Shown piece by piece: positions 55,090-64,000 of a stretch of DNA of 64,000 nt. The translations under genes and the position numbers were made by a program. The notes under the pieces were generated by a model, which saw only the letters and a program-made list of their open reading frames with translations, made no database searches and was not told where the DNA came from. Source of the stretch: Bradyrhizobium aeschynomenes (GTDB taxonomy: Bacteria > Pseudomonadota > Alphaproteobacteria > Rhizobiales > Xanthobacteraceae); NCBI RefSeq assembly GCF_013178945.1, contig NZ_JABFDM010000002.1, forward strand, positions 434,001 through 498,000, given 5' to 3'. Every line of letters begins with the position of its first letter. The stretch's first letter is position 1.

Positions 55090-57069
55090 CTACTCCGCTG
55101 GCTGCATCGCGCGCAGGCCGCGCGCGGGCTGCGGCGCGCCGACACGCAGGCGGCGATCCGACAGCGACAGCAGTCCGCCGAACGCCATCAGCACCGGGCC
55201 GAACCAGATCAGCAGCACCAGCGGCTTGTGATAGATGCGCACGGCGAGGCCGCCATCGGCGGTGGTGTCGCCGAGCGAGACGTAGAGCTGGCTGACGCCG
55301 CGCGTCATCAGCGCCGCTTCCGTCGTCGACATGCCCCTGGTGGCGAAGCTGCGCTTGCTCGGCGTCATTACCGCGAGCTGCCGGCCGTCCTCGCTGATGA
55401 CGAAGGTGCTGATCACCTCGGCGAAGTTCGGGCCCTGGCGCTGGGTCATGCCGTCGAACTTGATCTGGTAGCCGGCGAGGTTGCGGACGTCGCCCGGATG
55501 GAGCGTAGAGATCAGCTCGCTGTTCCAGGTGGTCTCGCAGACGATGCCGAGCAGGGCTATGCCGAGCCCGGCATGCGCGAACGCCGTGCCCCACACCGAG
55601 CGCGGCAGGCCACGGGTGCGATGCAGTGCGGTCTTGAACGGCACGCGCGCGAGGCCGCTGCGCTCGACCAGGTCGACCATGGCGCCGGTGATGACGAACA
55701 CGCCGAGACCGATGCCGAGCGGCGCCAGGGCGCTGCCGCCGCGCGCCCACGCCCAAGCGATCGCGATCGCCACCAGCGCGGTGATGCCGGCCGCGAGCAG
55801 CCGCTGCATGGCGGCGACGAGATCGCCGCGCTTCCACGCCAGCATCGGGCCGAACGGCACCATCAGCAAGAGCAGCGCGAACAGCGGGCCGAAGGTGAGA
55901 TTGTAGAAGGGCGCGCCGACCGAGAGCTTGAAGTCGAGCGCCTCCATGATGACGGGATAGAGCGTGCCGAACAGCACGGTGGCGCAGGACACGGTGAGCA
56001 GCAGATTGTTGAGCACCAGCGCGCCCTCGCGCGAGATCGGCGCGAACAGCCCGCCCTGCTTCAGCGCCGTGGCGCGGCCGGCGAACAGCGTGAGGCTGCC
56101 GCCGATGAACAGCACGAGGATGCCGAGGATGAACACGCCGCGCGTCGGATCGCTGGCGAAGGCATGCACCGAGGTGATGACGCCGGAGCGCACCAGGAAG
56201 GTGCCGAGCAAGGACAGCGAGAAGGTCAGGATCGACAGCAGGATGGTCCAGACCTTGAGCGCGTTGCGCTTCTCCATCACGACGGCGGAGTGCAACAGCG
56301 CGGTGCCGGCGAGCCAGGGCATCAGCGAGGCGTTCTCGACGGGGTCCCAGAACCACCAGCCGCCCCAGCCGAGCTCGTAATAGGCCCAGTACGAGCCCAT
56401 GGCGATGCCGAGCGTCAGGAAGATCCAGGCCATCAGGGTCCACGGCCGCACCCAGCGTGCCCAGGCCGCATCGATGCGGCCCTCGATCAGGGCGGCGATC
56501 GCGAACGAGAACGAAATGGAGAAACCGACATAGCCGAGATAGAGCATCGGCGGATGCACGGCGAGGCCGATGTCCTGCAGCACCGGATTGAGGTCGCGGC
56601 CCTCGATCGGTGGATTGGCCAGACGGGCAAAGGGATTCGAGGTGGTCAGGATGAACAGATAGAAGGCCGCGGCGACCCAGGCCTGCACCGCGAGCACGCG
56701 GGCACGCAAGGACAGCGGCAGGTTGTTGCCGAACAGCGCGACCATCGCGCCGAACAGCGCCAGGATCGACACCCACAGCAGCATCGAGCCTTCATGATTG
56801 CCCCAGACGCCGGTGATCTTGTAGAGCAGCGGCTTCATCGAGTGCGAGTTCTCGAACACGTTGGCGACGGAGAAATCCGAGGTCACGTGCAGGGTGATCA
56901 GCGCGATGAAGGACAGCCCAGCGAACAGCAGCTGCGCCAGCGCGGCGGAGCGGCCGACATTCATCAGCGCGACGTCGCGTTGGGCGGCGCCGAGCATCGG
57001 CACGGTCGACTGGATCAGCGCCAGCGCCAGCGCCAGCACCAGGGCATAATGTCCGCTCTCTGCAATCAC
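55090..57069 (-). CDS. ccmF: Cytochrome c haem lyase subunit CcmF (CycK)
   Basis: A 659-residue polytopic membrane protein that ligates haem from CcmE to apocytochrome c. The tryptophan-rich WWD motif reads [32 protein letters not shown] and the histidine in [11 protein letters not shown] are conserved haem-binding surroundings. It starts at GTG 57069, overlapping the ccmE stop (GTGA), so translation is coupled. An upstream extension of 31 residues lies within ccmE and is rejected. Confidence 0.95.
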   Translation of the reverse strand: MIAESGHYALVLALALALIQSTVPMLGAAQRDVALMNVGRSAALAQLLFAGLSFIALITLHVTSDFSVANVFENSHSMKPLLYKITGVWGNHEGSMLLWVSILALFGAMVALFGNNLPLSLRARVLAVQAWVAAAFYLFILTTSNPFARLANPPIEGRDLNPVLQDIGLAVHPPMLYLGYVGFSISFSFAIAALIEGRIDAAWARWVRPWTLMAWIFLTLGIAMGSYWAYYELGWGGWWFWDPVENASLMPWLAGTALLHSAVVMEKRNALKVWTILLSILTFSLSLLGTFLVRSGVITSVHAFASDPTRGVFILGILVLFIGGSLTLFAGRATALKQGGLFAPISREGALVLNNLLLTVSCATVLFGTLYPVIMEALDFKLSVGAPFYNLTFGPLFALLLLMVPFGPMLAWKRGDLVAAMQRLLAAGITALVAIAIAWAWARGGSALAPLGIGLGVFVITGAMVDLVERSGLARVPFKTALHRTRGLPRSVWGTAFAHAGLGIALLGIVCETTWNSELISTLHPGDVRNLAGYQIKFDGMTQRQGPNFAEVISTFVISEDGRQLAVMTPSKRSFATRGMSTTEAALMTRGVSQLYVSLGDTTADGGLAVRIYHKPLVLLIWFGPVLMAFGGLLSLSDRRLRVGAPQPARGLRAMQPAE

Positions 57070-57581
57070 TGCGTCGCTCCTGCGGCGGTCTTCTCGCCCT
57101 CGCGCATCGACACCGGGCCCGGTTTGGCGCCGGCTTGCGGCTTGCCGTAATCGTCCTTCCAATGGCCCTGCTTCTTCAGGCTGTCGGCGACTTCCTTCGG
57201 CATGTAGGTCTCGTCATGCTTGGCCAGCACGGTATCGGCCTTGAACACGCCGGAAGCATCGAGCGCGCCCTCGGCGACGACGCCCTGCCCTTCGCGGAAC
57301 AGATCCGGCAAGATGCCCTTGTAGGCGACCGGGAGCTTGGCGCCCCCGTCGGCGACTTCGAAGCTGACCGCGAGATCGGCGCCGCGCTTCAGCGAGCCCG
57401 GCTGCACCAGGCCGCCCAGGCGGAAGCGCTTGCCGGGCGGAACATGCTTCTCCGCGACCATGGTCGGCGTCGAGAAGAACACGATGGAGTCGCGCAGCGC
57501 ATTCAGCACCAGTCCGGCTGCGACCGCGAGCACGAACAGCGCACCACCGATGATCGTCAAACGCCTCTGCTTGCGTGTCAT
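57066..57581 (-). CDS. ccmE: Cytochrome c-type haem chaperone CcmE (CycJ)
   Basis: A 171-residue inner-membrane-anchored haem chaperone. One N-terminal helix ([19 protein letters not shown]) precedes an OB-fold domain. The covalent haem histidine lies in [10 protein letters not shown], with the tyrosine ligand four residues later. The [15 protein letters not shown] strand is a hallmark. ATG 57581 has GGGGATG-type purine-rich sequence upstream. It is 28 bases after the ccmI stop and overlaps ccmF. Confidence 0.95.
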   Translation of the reverse strand: MTRKQRRLTIIGGALFVLAVAAGLVLNALRDSIVFFSTPTMVAEKHVPPGKRFRLGGLVQPGSLKRGADLAVSFEVADGGAKLPVAYKGILPDLFREGQGVVAEGALDASGVFKADTVLAKHDETYMPKEVADSLKKQGHWKDDYGKPQAGAKPGPVSMREGEKTAAGATQ

Positions 57582-57609
57582 CCCAACATCCCCGCGGCGG
57601 AAGCGCCGC

Positions 57610-58710
57610 TCATCCATCCAGCCCGAACGTCTTCACGCTCTCGTTGAGCTGCCGCAACTGCTCCGCGTCCTTTACGGCCTGCCGCGCATCGGACAACGCC
57701 GATCTGGCCTTGTCGAGATCACCCATCACGACATAAGCGCGCACCAGCCGCAGCCAGCCCTCGGCGTCGTCGCCATTCTGCTTCAGCCGCGTCGCCAGCC
57801 GGTCGACCATGCCGCGGATCATCGCGTCGCGGTCGCCGGCGCTCATGTCCTTGGCGGCCGCCATCGCCTCGCTCGGCAGCGCCGGCACCTCGCCGCCGCC
57901 GACGCGGGCGAGCGCGGCGCTGACCAGCGGCCGCCACGGCGCATCCGCCGGGCCCTTGCCCAGCATCCCCCGCCAGATCCCCGCGGCATCGTCCTTGCGG
58001 CCATCCTGCTCGGCGGCCAGCCCGAGATAATAATTCGCCTTGGGCTCGTCGGCATCGAGCGCATGGGCGCGCTCGAACTCGGCCTTGGCCTCGGCGGTGA
58101 CGACGCCGCTGGCCGCGGCCGTGATCATCTCCCCGAGATCGGCGCGCTTGGTGGCGCCGTCGCCAGCATAGGCAATGACGTTGCGATAGGCGCGAATGGC
58201 GTCCTCGGTGCGGCCGAGCCGCGCCAACACCGGGGCCAGCACGGTCCAGCCACGGGCGTCGGTCGGGTTCTTCTGCAGGTGCTGCTCGACCTGCGACACC
58301 AGCGTCTCCAGCGGCTGCGAGCCGTCGGCCGGCTTGGCGCGGGCGGTCAGCGGAAAATCCGGCAATCGCGGCGAGCCGAGCGGCAGATAGACGGCGAGCG
58401 CCACGACCGGCAGGCCGATCAGTGCCAGCACCGCGGCGGCGCGGCGCAGCCCGAGGCTCGGCTTGGCCGAAGCCTCGCTTTCCTGGTCCGCCGCGGCCAG
58501 CAGCCGCCGGCCGATCTCGACCCGGGCCGCTTCCGCCTCGACCTTGCCGATCAGCCCGCTTTCGACGTCGCGCTCGATCTCGGCGAGCTGGTCCTTGTAG
58601 ACGGCGACCTCGCGGCCGTCCGAGGGCGTGCGCGCGCCCATGCCGAGCGGCAGCAGGACGGCGAAGATCGCCGCAGCCGTCATCACGGCGAACACGAACC
58701 AGAGAGTCAT
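57610..58710 (-). CDS. ccmI: Cytochrome c maturation protein CcmI (CycH)
   Basis: A 366-residue apocytochrome chaperone. The first membrane helix (1-22) and a second at about 95-115 ([22 protein letters not shown]) flank a cytoplasmic leucine-zipper-like region ([17 protein letters not shown]). The periplasmic part has TPR-like repeats ([21 protein letters not shown] and [18 protein letters not shown]). ATG 58710 is used; a longer frame to 58809 adds Arg/Cys-rich residues. First gene of the ccmIEFH operon. Confidence 0.93.
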   Translation of the reverse strand: MTLWFVFAVMTAAAIFAVLLPLGMGARTPSDGREVAVYKDQLAEIERDVESGLIGKVEAEAARVEIGRRLLAAADQESEASAKPSLGLRRAAAVLALIGLPVVALAVYLPLGSPRLPDFPLTARAKPADGSQPLETLVSQVEQHLQKNPTDARGWTVLAPVLARLGRTEDAIRAYRNVIAYAGDGATKRADLGEMITAAASGVVTAEAKAEFERAHALDADEPKANYYLGLAAEQDGRKDDAAGIWRGMLGKGPADAPWRPLVSAALARVGGGEVPALPSEAMAAAKDMSAGDRDAMIRGMVDRLATRLKQNGDDAEGWLRLVRAYVVMGDLDKARSALSDARQAVKDAEQLRQLNESVKTFGLDG

Positions 58711-58866
58711 TGGACCCAACGCGTCATCGGACAGAGTTCCAGTCAGCGCCCACCGGCAGGCGCGCGTCGGGGCCGCTTTTAACCAGCACCGTTCCCGGCG
58801 GCAATTCACAATTGCCCCCTGGTAACCCAGCCGGTCGGGCCAAAAAACTCAGGACGATTACGTAAC

Positions 58867-59136
58867 TTAGGACACCTCGAACTCGGCGCTCTTGGCGAGG
58901 TAGCTGCCGTGACCGTTGAGGGCGACCAGGAAATAGGTCCCCGGCCTGACACGGTCGGTGAGCCGGATCCGCAACGATCCGACCGGCACCGGCGAGGCGA
59001 TGGTGGTGATGGGATCAGTCAGCTGTGCCCCGCTCGTCTTGTCGACGAGCACGACCTTGGCCTTGATCATGAGGTTGCGATAGGTCGCGCTGACGACGCG
59101 ATTCTCGACCTCGACGAAGTTGATTGTCGAAATCAT
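58867..59136 (-). CDS. Small hypothetical beta-rich protein
   Basis: An 89-residue product with alternating beta-strand pattern (NRVVSATYRNLMIKAKVVLVD, RIRLTDRVRPGTYFLVALN), resembling an immunoglobulin-like or adhesin-type domain without a signal peptide. The ribosome binding site is weak. It stands between ccmI and a large unknown gene on the same strand. No family recognised. Confidence 0.6.
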   Translation of the reverse strand: MISTINFVEVENRVVSATYRNLMIKAKVVLVDKTSGAQLTDPITTIASPVPVGSLRIRLTDRVRPGTYFLVALNGHGSYLAKSAEFEVS

Positions 59137-59245
59137 GGTCTTGATGAAATCGTCTGGAACCTGGCGACGGGAACCTATGCGTGGTTCCCGGGTGGGGTCA
59201 ACCTAAAATTGCGTACGAGAAAACGAGCCCAGGATAGCAAAAGAT

Positions 59246-60712
59246 CTAGCCGGCGCGCGAGGATTTTCGCTCGCCGTTCATGGCGTTTTCGGCCGACCTA
59301 CTCATCAATTGGGCGTAGTCGTTGCCGAACAGCACGTGGCAGAAGCGGATCGCCGCCGACACCTGCGACTGCCGATAGGCGCGCGCCCGCGCATCGCCCG
59401 AACGCAGCGACTGCACCAGAGCCTCGGTCGCCTTTTCGACATACTGCTGCAGATCGGTGTAAGTCCGCAGCGTCACCTCGTTGATCGCGAGCTCGCCGGC
59501 ATAGTTGCGGCACACCGCGACGAACTCGATCAGCGCCGCCACCTCCTCGACCTCGCCGCCGTCGACTCCGGCGCCGGCCGGAATGTCCTTGTCGGCGCGC
59601 TGACGCAGGATTCGGCGCGCGCGGCCGGGCACGCTGTCGATCTCGGATTGCAGCGCGTTGGAGATATCGGCACGGATCGCCGTCAGCTGCTTGCCCCAAT
59701 TGGATTCGGAGCGCAGGTCGAGCTCGGTGCGCAGGCCGCGGACGCCGTCATGCAGCGTCTTCAGCGTGTCGCCGAGATTGGAGAAGTGCCCGCGGCGAAT
59801 GTCGGCGCGCAGGCTTGCAGCGAGGTTCGCCAGGTCGTTGAGCGCGATGGTGACGGCGACGCCGAACGGCGTCGCCGCGACGCGGATCTCGTCGTCGGAG
59901 GCCGCGATCTTGGTGGCCAGGCGGATGATCTGCCAGGGCGCGGCGAGCCGCTGCATCACCAGCGACAGCGCGAAGGGCAGCATCAAGGGCGTCTGCAGCG
60001 ACGGCACGTTGATGGCGTCGGTGACGGAGGCGATCTGGGAATCGCCGAGCACGCGGATGATGCCGGGCAGCCGGCCGTTGAGGCCGTCGAGCGCCTCGCG
60101 GTTCTGCAGCACCAGCGCGATCGGCAGCAGATCCTCGATCACGCTGGGCGACCCGATGCGGGCGAGCAGGCGCTGGCGGTCGCCGGTGGCGTTGGGGCCG
60201 ACCAGCTTCATCAGCGCCTCGGCGGCGGCGAGCTGCAGCTTGCGCGCGGCGACCTCGACCTCGCGCGAGCTGTCGCTTCCGGCCGACATCGCGGCATCGA
60301 ACTCGGCATAGCGCTCAGGCGCGCCTTCGCGGCCGAGCCACTGCCAGACCGCGAGCAGCGAGGCGCGGCGAATCTGGCCGGGACGCAACGGGCCGGTGGA
60401 ATCGGTGAGGAACGGCTCCAGCGGCCGGAACAGCCGGCGCGGGCCGTCGCCGCTCTGGCGGCGCTCCTCGCGCGCCTGCGGTCGGGCCTCGATGGGTTGT
60501 GGCGGACGCGCGGGCGGAGCGGCCGGCGGCGGCGGTGCAACGGCGGCTGCCGGACGGACCACCTTGCGCAGCTGCTCGAGCACCAGGGTCGCCACGGCAA
60601 CGTCCTGGCCGCGCTCGATGGCGCGCTCGAACTCGCGCATCAGGAGCGACTGCGCGTTCGGCGGCAGCTGCCCGAGATATTCCCTCAATCGCTCGTGAGC
60701 TGTCTGACCCAT
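59246..60712 (-). CDS. Hypothetical protein
   Basis: A 488-residue cytosolic protein. Residues 1-50 are helical (HERLREYLGQLPPNAQSLL), about 52-100 are a Pro/Ala-rich linker, and the remainder is mostly helical, with RIGSPSVIEDLLPIALVLQN and a long amphipathic stretch (NLGDTLKTLHDGVRGLRTEL). Close to the C-terminus is VSAAIRFCHVLFGNDYAQLM. It looks like a conserved protein of this bacterial group. No function can be assigned from sequence. Confidence 0.75.
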   Translation of the reverse strand: MGQTAHERLREYLGQLPPNAQSLLMREFERAIERGQDVAVATLVLEQLRKVVRPAAAVAPPPPAAPPARPPQPIEARPQAREERRQSGDGPRRLFRPLEPFLTDSTGPLRPGQIRRASLLAVWQWLGREGAPERYAEFDAAMSAGSDSSREVEVAARKLQLAAAEALMKLVGPNATGDRQRLLARIGSPSVIEDLLPIALVLQNREALDGLNGRLPGIIRVLGDSQIASVTDAINVPSLQTPLMLPFALSLVMQRLAAPWQIIRLATKIAASDDEIRVAATPFGVAVTIALNDLANLAASLRADIRRGHFSNLGDTLKTLHDGVRGLRTELDLRSESNWGKQLTAIRADISNALQSEIDSVPGRARRILRQRADKDIPAGAGVDGGEVEEVAALIEFVAVCRNYAGELAINEVTLRTYTDLQQYVEKATEALVQSLRSGDARARAYRQSQVSAAIRFCHVLFGNDYAQLMSRSAENAMNGERKSSRAG

Positions 60713-60823
60713 GCGCCGGCGTGCAAATTTCCACGGCGAGAGCGCACATCGCGCACCCCGGCCCCGACCATAACGTCCGCGGTATTAAGAACACCTTTAG
60801 GATGGCGAAATTCGCCGCCCCCG

Positions 60824-62200
60824 TTAAACGCCGGGCAGCCGCAGCTCGGCCCGGAGCCCCCCGACCGGCGCATCGCCCAGGGTCAGCTGCCCGCCATAGA
60901 GTGCCGCCAGATCGCTGACGATCGACAGGCCGAGCCCCGATCCCGGCTTGGATTCGTCCAGCCGCTGGCCGCGCCGCAACACCTGGGCGCGTTCGACCGC
61001 CGACAGACCCCGCCCATCGTCGTCGACGACGATCCGCAGCATCGAGGTGGCCCCCGCCTGGGCCGGCGGCTGCACCGTGACCTCGACCGAGACCCGCGAT
61101 GCCGCCCATTTGCAGGCATTGTCGATGAGATTGCCGACCATCTCCTCCAGATCCTGGCGTTCGCCGCGAAACCGGGCGGCGGGATCGGCGGTCGCCTCCA
61201 CGGTCAGGCTGCGCTCGCGGTAGATCTTCTCCATGGTGCGGCGCAGCGCCTCGATTGCCGGCGCCACCTCGGTGACCGTCGAGACGATGGTGACGCGGGC
61301 GGCGATCCGCGCGCGCTCCAGATGGTGGGCGACCTGGTCGCGCATCACGTCCGCCTGCTCCATCACCTTGGCCGCGAACGGATCGGCGGCATGGGTGGTG
61401 GCCTCGTTGACGATCACCGAGAGCGGCGTCTTGATGGCGTGGGCGAGATTGCCGACATGGGTCCGCGCCCGCTCGACGATCTCGCGATTGGCGTCGATCA
61501 GCGCATTGGTCTCGCGCGCCAGCGGCGCGATCTCGACCGGAAATTCGCCCTCCAGCCGCTCGGCCCGGCCGGAGCGGATATCGGCGATCGCCTCCGAGAT
61601 GCGCTTCAACGGGGCGAGGCCATAATTGACCTGGAAGACCGTGGTGAGCAGCAGCACGATGCCGAGCGCCGTGAACGTGCCGCCGAGGTAATAGTCGAAG
61701 CTGCGGGTCTCGTCGAAGATCTCGGTGGCATCGCCGGCGACGCTGACGAGGAATTTGCCGTCGGAGCCGAGATCGACCGGGCGTTCGACCATGCGCAGAT
61801 CCTGGTTCTCCGGTCCCTCGACATAGCCGATCCGGATACCGGCGGCGGTCAGCTCGATCCCCTGCTCCTCCAGCTTGGGAAGCTTCTTGTCCCACAGCGA
61901 GCGCGACGCCCGCACCTCCGGCTTGTCGGCGTCGGTGCGGGTGATCTGCCAGTACCAGCCGGACAGCGGCAACTCGAACAGCGGCTCGCCGAGCGACTGG
62001 AATTGCCGGTCGGGCGGATCGTCGGGGGTGGCGACCTCCGCGATCAGCGTGCGGAGATAAAGATTGAGCCTACGGTCGAACGCACGCTCGGTCGCGTTGC
62101 GATAGACCGAGGACAGCACGATGCCCGTGATGGCGAGGATGACCACGAGCCACGCGGTCGCGGACAGGAACAACCGGGTGGCAAGTGAACTCTGGCGCAT
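60824..62200 (-). CDS. feuQ: Sensor histidine kinase, FeuQ-like
   Basis: A 458-residue membrane kinase with helices at about 12-33 and 170-195 flanking a periplasmic sensor of some 135 residues, then HAMP. The phosphoacceptor histidine is in NLAHAIKTPLSVIVNE, a form typical of the FeuQ/PhoQ group. ATPase boxes are VGNLIDNACKWA, DDDGRGLS and GSGLGLSI. It lies 61 bases downstream of the FeuP-like gene. In rhizobia FeuPQ controls cyclic glucan export; that role is assumed by analogy. Confidence 0.82.
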   Translation of the reverse strand: MRQSSLATRLFLSATAWLVVILAITGIVLSSVYRNATERAFDRRLNLYLRTLIAEVATPDDPPDRQFQSLGEPLFELPLSGWYWQITRTDADKPEVRASRSLWDKKLPKLEEQGIELTAAGIRIGYVEGPENQDLRMVERPVDLGSDGKFLVSVAGDATEIFDETRSFDYYLGGTFTALGIVLLLTTVFQVNYGLAPLKRISEAIADIRSGRAERLEGEFPVEIAPLARETNALIDANREIVERARTHVGNLAHAIKTPLSVIVNEATTHAADPFAAKVMEQADVMRDQVAHHLERARIAARVTIVSTVTEVAPAIEALRRTMEKIYRERSLTVEATADPAARFRGERQDLEEMVGNLIDNACKWAASRVSVEVTVQPPAQAGATSMLRIVVDDDGRGLSAVERAQVLRRGQRLDESKPGSGLGLSIVSDLAALYGGQLTLGDAPVGGLRAELRLPGV

Positions 62201-62261
62201 GACCGCAAACTAGCGAAACGGCCGGCGCCCGGCCACCTCAATGGCAGGCGCCGGACACGGA

Positions 62262-62936
62262 TCAGGCCCCCGCGGCCGGCGGCGGGGTCAGCAGATAGCC
62301 GAGTCCGCGCACGGTCTGGATCACGTCGCAGTCGAGCTTCTTCCTGATGCGGCCGACGAAGACCTCGATGGTGTTCGAGTCGCGGTCGAAATCCTGATCG
62401 TAGAGATGCTCGACCAGCTCGCTGCGGGAGACGACGCGGCCGGAATGGTGCATCAGATACGACAGCAGGCGGTATTCGTGTGAGGTCATCTTGACGGGAT
62501 TGCCTGACACGCTGACTTTACCCGTACGGGTATCGAGCGTGACGGGGCCGCAGGTCAATTCGCTCTGGGCATGGCCGGCGGAGCGACGCAGCAGCGCGCG
62601 GATGCGCGCCAGCACCTCCTCGAGATGGAATGGCTTGGCGACGTAGTCGTCGGCTCCGGCATCGAAGCCCTGCACCTTGTCGCTCCAGCGATCCCGCGCG
62701 GTCAGGATCAGGACCGGCATCGCCCGGCCATTGCGCCGCCAGGCCTCCAGCACCGAGATGCCGTCCATCTTGGGCAGGCCGATGTCGAGCACGACCGCGT
62801 CATAGGGCTCACTGTCACCCAGAAAATGCCCCTCCTCACCGTCGAACGCACGGTCCACGACGTAGCCGGCGTCGCTCAGGGCCGTGGTGAGCTGACGGTT
62901 GAGATCCGGATCGTCCTCGACAACGAGCAGACGCAC
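62262..62936 (-). CDS. feuP: OmpR-family response regulator, FeuP-like
   Basis: A 224-residue regulator. Receiver: RLLVVEDDPDLNRQL, Asp in DAVVLDIGLPKMDG, Lys in YVAKPFHLEE. DNA-binding: MTSHEYRLLSYLMHHSG and NTIEVFVGRIRKKL. The FDGEEGHFLGDSEPYDAV stretch is close to FeuP as I recall it. The GTG at 62936 is fixed by GGAGG five bases upstream; a TTG four codons earlier overlaps that GGAGG and is unlikely. Confidence 0.85.
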   Translation of the reverse strand: MRLLVVEDDPDLNRQLTTALSDAGYVVDRAFDGEEGHFLGDSEPYDAVVLDIGLPKMDGISVLEAWRRNGRAMPVLILTARDRWSDKVQGFDAGADDYVAKPFHLEEVLARIRALLRRSAGHAQSELTCGPVTLDTRTGKVSVSGNPVKMTSHEYRLLSYLMHHSGRVVSRSELVEHLYDQDFDRDSNTIEVFVGRIRKKLDCDVIQTVRGLGYLLTPPPAAGA

Positions 62937-63110
62937 GCTTGCCTCCAAAGCTGAACTGCACGATTTCCGCCCTCAAGATGAACCGGAGGGCCGTGAACCG
63001 CGCATGAACGGAACCCGACCGACCAAGTTACATTTTGGTCATCTCGATCGGGGCCGCCGGCAAGGCGCCGACAGAATTGGGGCGGATATAAGCTCTGGGG
63101 AGTGACGATG

Positions 63111-63135
63111 AAAAGCCCGGCCATGCGGCCGGGCT
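63111..63135 (-). terminator. Rho-independent terminator after the 50-residue membrane protein gene
   Basis: On the minus strand, AGCCCGGCC and GGCCGGGCT form a 9-bp stem (63127-63135 with 63114-63122) around a 4-base loop, followed by TTTT. It lies about 80 bases past the stop of the small gene at 63218-63370. Confidence 0.82.
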
Positions 63136-63217
63136 GGATCGTAGGGAAGCGGCAGGCTCGGGCGGGGTGACGCGGGCTACGACCGGTCATCCCGCGCCGT
63201 CCCCGCTGCGGGTATCA

Positions 63218-63370
63218 TCAGGTGTGGAAGAACACGAACCACACCAGGCCCAGGACCAGCAGCGCCAGCCCGGTGGAGATGGCCAGCATCGCCAGGACTG
63301 ACGGGCCCGGCTCACCCTGCCTCGCTTCGGTGGGAGTTTCGACGATCTGCGACTGTCGTCTCGTGGCCAT
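63218..63370 (-). CDS. 50-residue single-pass membrane protein
   Basis: ATG 63370 has GAGGG upstream, and TGA at 63218 is followed by a second in-frame TGA and then a clear terminator. The product has a hydrophilic 25-residue lead (MATRRQSQIVETPTEARQGE) and one transmembrane helix (MLAISTGLALLVLGLVWFVF) ending FHT. It is too short for routine calling, but start site, composition and terminator agree. Function unknown. Confidence 0.72.
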   Translation of the reverse strand: MATRRQSQIVETPTEARQGEPGPSVLAMLAISTGLALLVLGLVWFVFFHT

Positions 63371-63630
63371 GGCGCCCTCAGCTCGCTAATATTCACATTC
63401 GAACGCGGTATCGCGCTCTGTTCGTTGCTCCCGTTGGCAACGTCGGCCGCCACATGATGTTCCGGCGACCGGCCCGGCTGCGACCAGTTAACGCCGCTCT
63501 CAGAATCTCTGGGCACACTTGTTGAATCCGCAGCCTGCGATGTTATCCTCGCGGCCGCCGCGAGAACTACATGCGCAGCAGCCCGGTCCGGGGAGCACGC
63601 CCGTCAGTTTGCAGTTGAGTGGAGTAGATC

Positions 63631-64000
63631 ATGGCCCCGCGCGCCAATTGGAAGGGTTTTCTGCGGCTGTCGCTCGTGACCTGTCCGGTCGCGCTCTATC
63701 CGGCGACATCGGAGTCCGAAAAGGTCTCCTTCAACCAGATCAACCGCAAGACCGGCCACCGCATCAAATACAGCAGGGTCGACGCCGAGACCGGCGAGGA
63801 AGTCGCCAATGACGACATCGTCAAGGGCTACAAGGTCGACACCGACACCTATATCGAGGTGACCAAGGACGAGCTCGACGACATCGCCCTGGAGTCAACG
63901 CACACGATCGAGATCGACGAGTTCGTGCCGCGCACCGATATCGACAGCCGTTATCTGATCCGTCCCTACTACCTCGTGCCCGACGGCAAGGTCGGTCACG
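63631..64000 (+). CDS. ku: Non-homologous end-joining protein Ku (partial)
   Basis: The first 123 codons of a bacterial Ku gene that runs off the right edge. The start MAPRANWKGFLRLSLVTCPV and the motif ETGEEVANDDIVKGY are typical of the Ku DNA-end-binding core, followed by IDEFVPRTDIDSRYLIRPYY. ATG 63631 has GTGGAG upstream. Ku homodimers bind broken DNA ends and recruit LigD. Rhizobial genomes often carry several ku genes; which one this is cannot be told from the fragment. Confidence 0.95.
   Translation, partial: MAPRANWKGFLRLSLVTCPVALYPATSESEKVSFNQINRKTGHRIKYSRVDAETGEEVANDDIVKGYKVDTDTYIEVTKDELDDIALESTHTIEIDEFVPRTDIDSRYLIRPYYLVPDGKVGH

Noticed and set aside
55085..56776. Upstream extension of the ccmH frame through ccmF
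   Set aside because: CcmH starts with a normal signal peptide and ribosome site at 55084; the extension is out-of-frame ccmF.
55228..57150. A 640-codon frame opposite ccmF
   Set aside because: Antisense of ccmF; extreme Arg/Gln/Glu content and no family features.
59309..62188. A 959-codon plus-strand frame across the unknown protein and FeuQ-like gene
   Set aside because: Low-complexity Arg/Gly/Asp-rich translation antisense to a clear histidine kinase.
63187..63516. A 109-codon minus-strand frame overlapping the small membrane protein
   Set aside because: Trp/Arg/Ser-rich out-of-frame reading; the 50-residue frame has the ribosome site, membrane helix and terminator.

Overview
The window is a GC-rich alphaproteobacterial chromosome segment. 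Gene content and order point to a Bradyrhizobium-like member of the Nitrobacteraceae: the cycHJKL-type cytochrome c maturation operon, a FeuP/FeuQ pair, a DUF1476 zeta-type ATPase inhibitor, DUF1236, DUF2336 and DUF3303 proteins, an OprB-type porin, and families of dispersed intergenic palindromes. I see no rRNA, tRNA, integrase, transposase or CRISPR array.

Left part (1-16 kb): a purine biosynthesis block on the minus strand (purC, purS, an unannotated 59-codon gene, purQ and, further on, purL). bolA and the monothiol glutaredoxin gene lie beyond it on the same strand. Between these stand genes that look inserted: two envelope proteins and a TPR protein between purQ and purL, and an ergothioneine pair (egtB-egtD) plus an LtrA-like membrane protein between bolA and grxD.

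Middle-left (16-24 kb): a probable cyanate or thio-compound cluster on the minus strand, read from 22.67 kb down to 16.09 kb. It holds an OsmC protein, an acyl-CoA dehydrogenase-like flavoprotein, a two-domain rhodanese, a nitrate/cyanate-type ABC transporter (binding protein, permease, ATPase) and cyanase. A TetR regulator diverges from it, with a candidate operator next to the OsmC start.

Middle (24-46 kb): DUF2336 and TPR proteins; a TrmJ-like RNA methyltransferase with an appended DUF559 domain; isocitrate dehydrogenase; dihydroxy-acid dehydratase; a secreted caspase-like protein; a probable macro-domain-like protein; an adenylate cyclase; an OprB porin; and glnE, which overlaps a two-component system.

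Right part (46-64 kb): a DegP-type protease; a long repeat-rich gap; then a visibly AT-richer island carrying an HD-domain/HSP90-type ATPase gene split by a frameshift at a C6 tract. A truncated chemotaxis-receptor remnant and an intact paralogue follow. Then come ccmI-ccmE-ccmF-ccmH, two conserved unknowns, the FeuP/FeuQ two-component system, a 50-residue membrane protein with its own terminator, and the start of a Ku (NHEJ) gene cut by the window edge.

The strongest candidates for undescribed biology are the HD-HSP90 ATPase island, the cyanase/rhodanese/OsmC/flavoprotein cluster, the TrmJ-DUF559 fusion, the macro-like protein and a repeated structured intergenic element (41.0 and 49.0 kb). 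All functions are inferred by reading translated sequence by eye; no database search was run.
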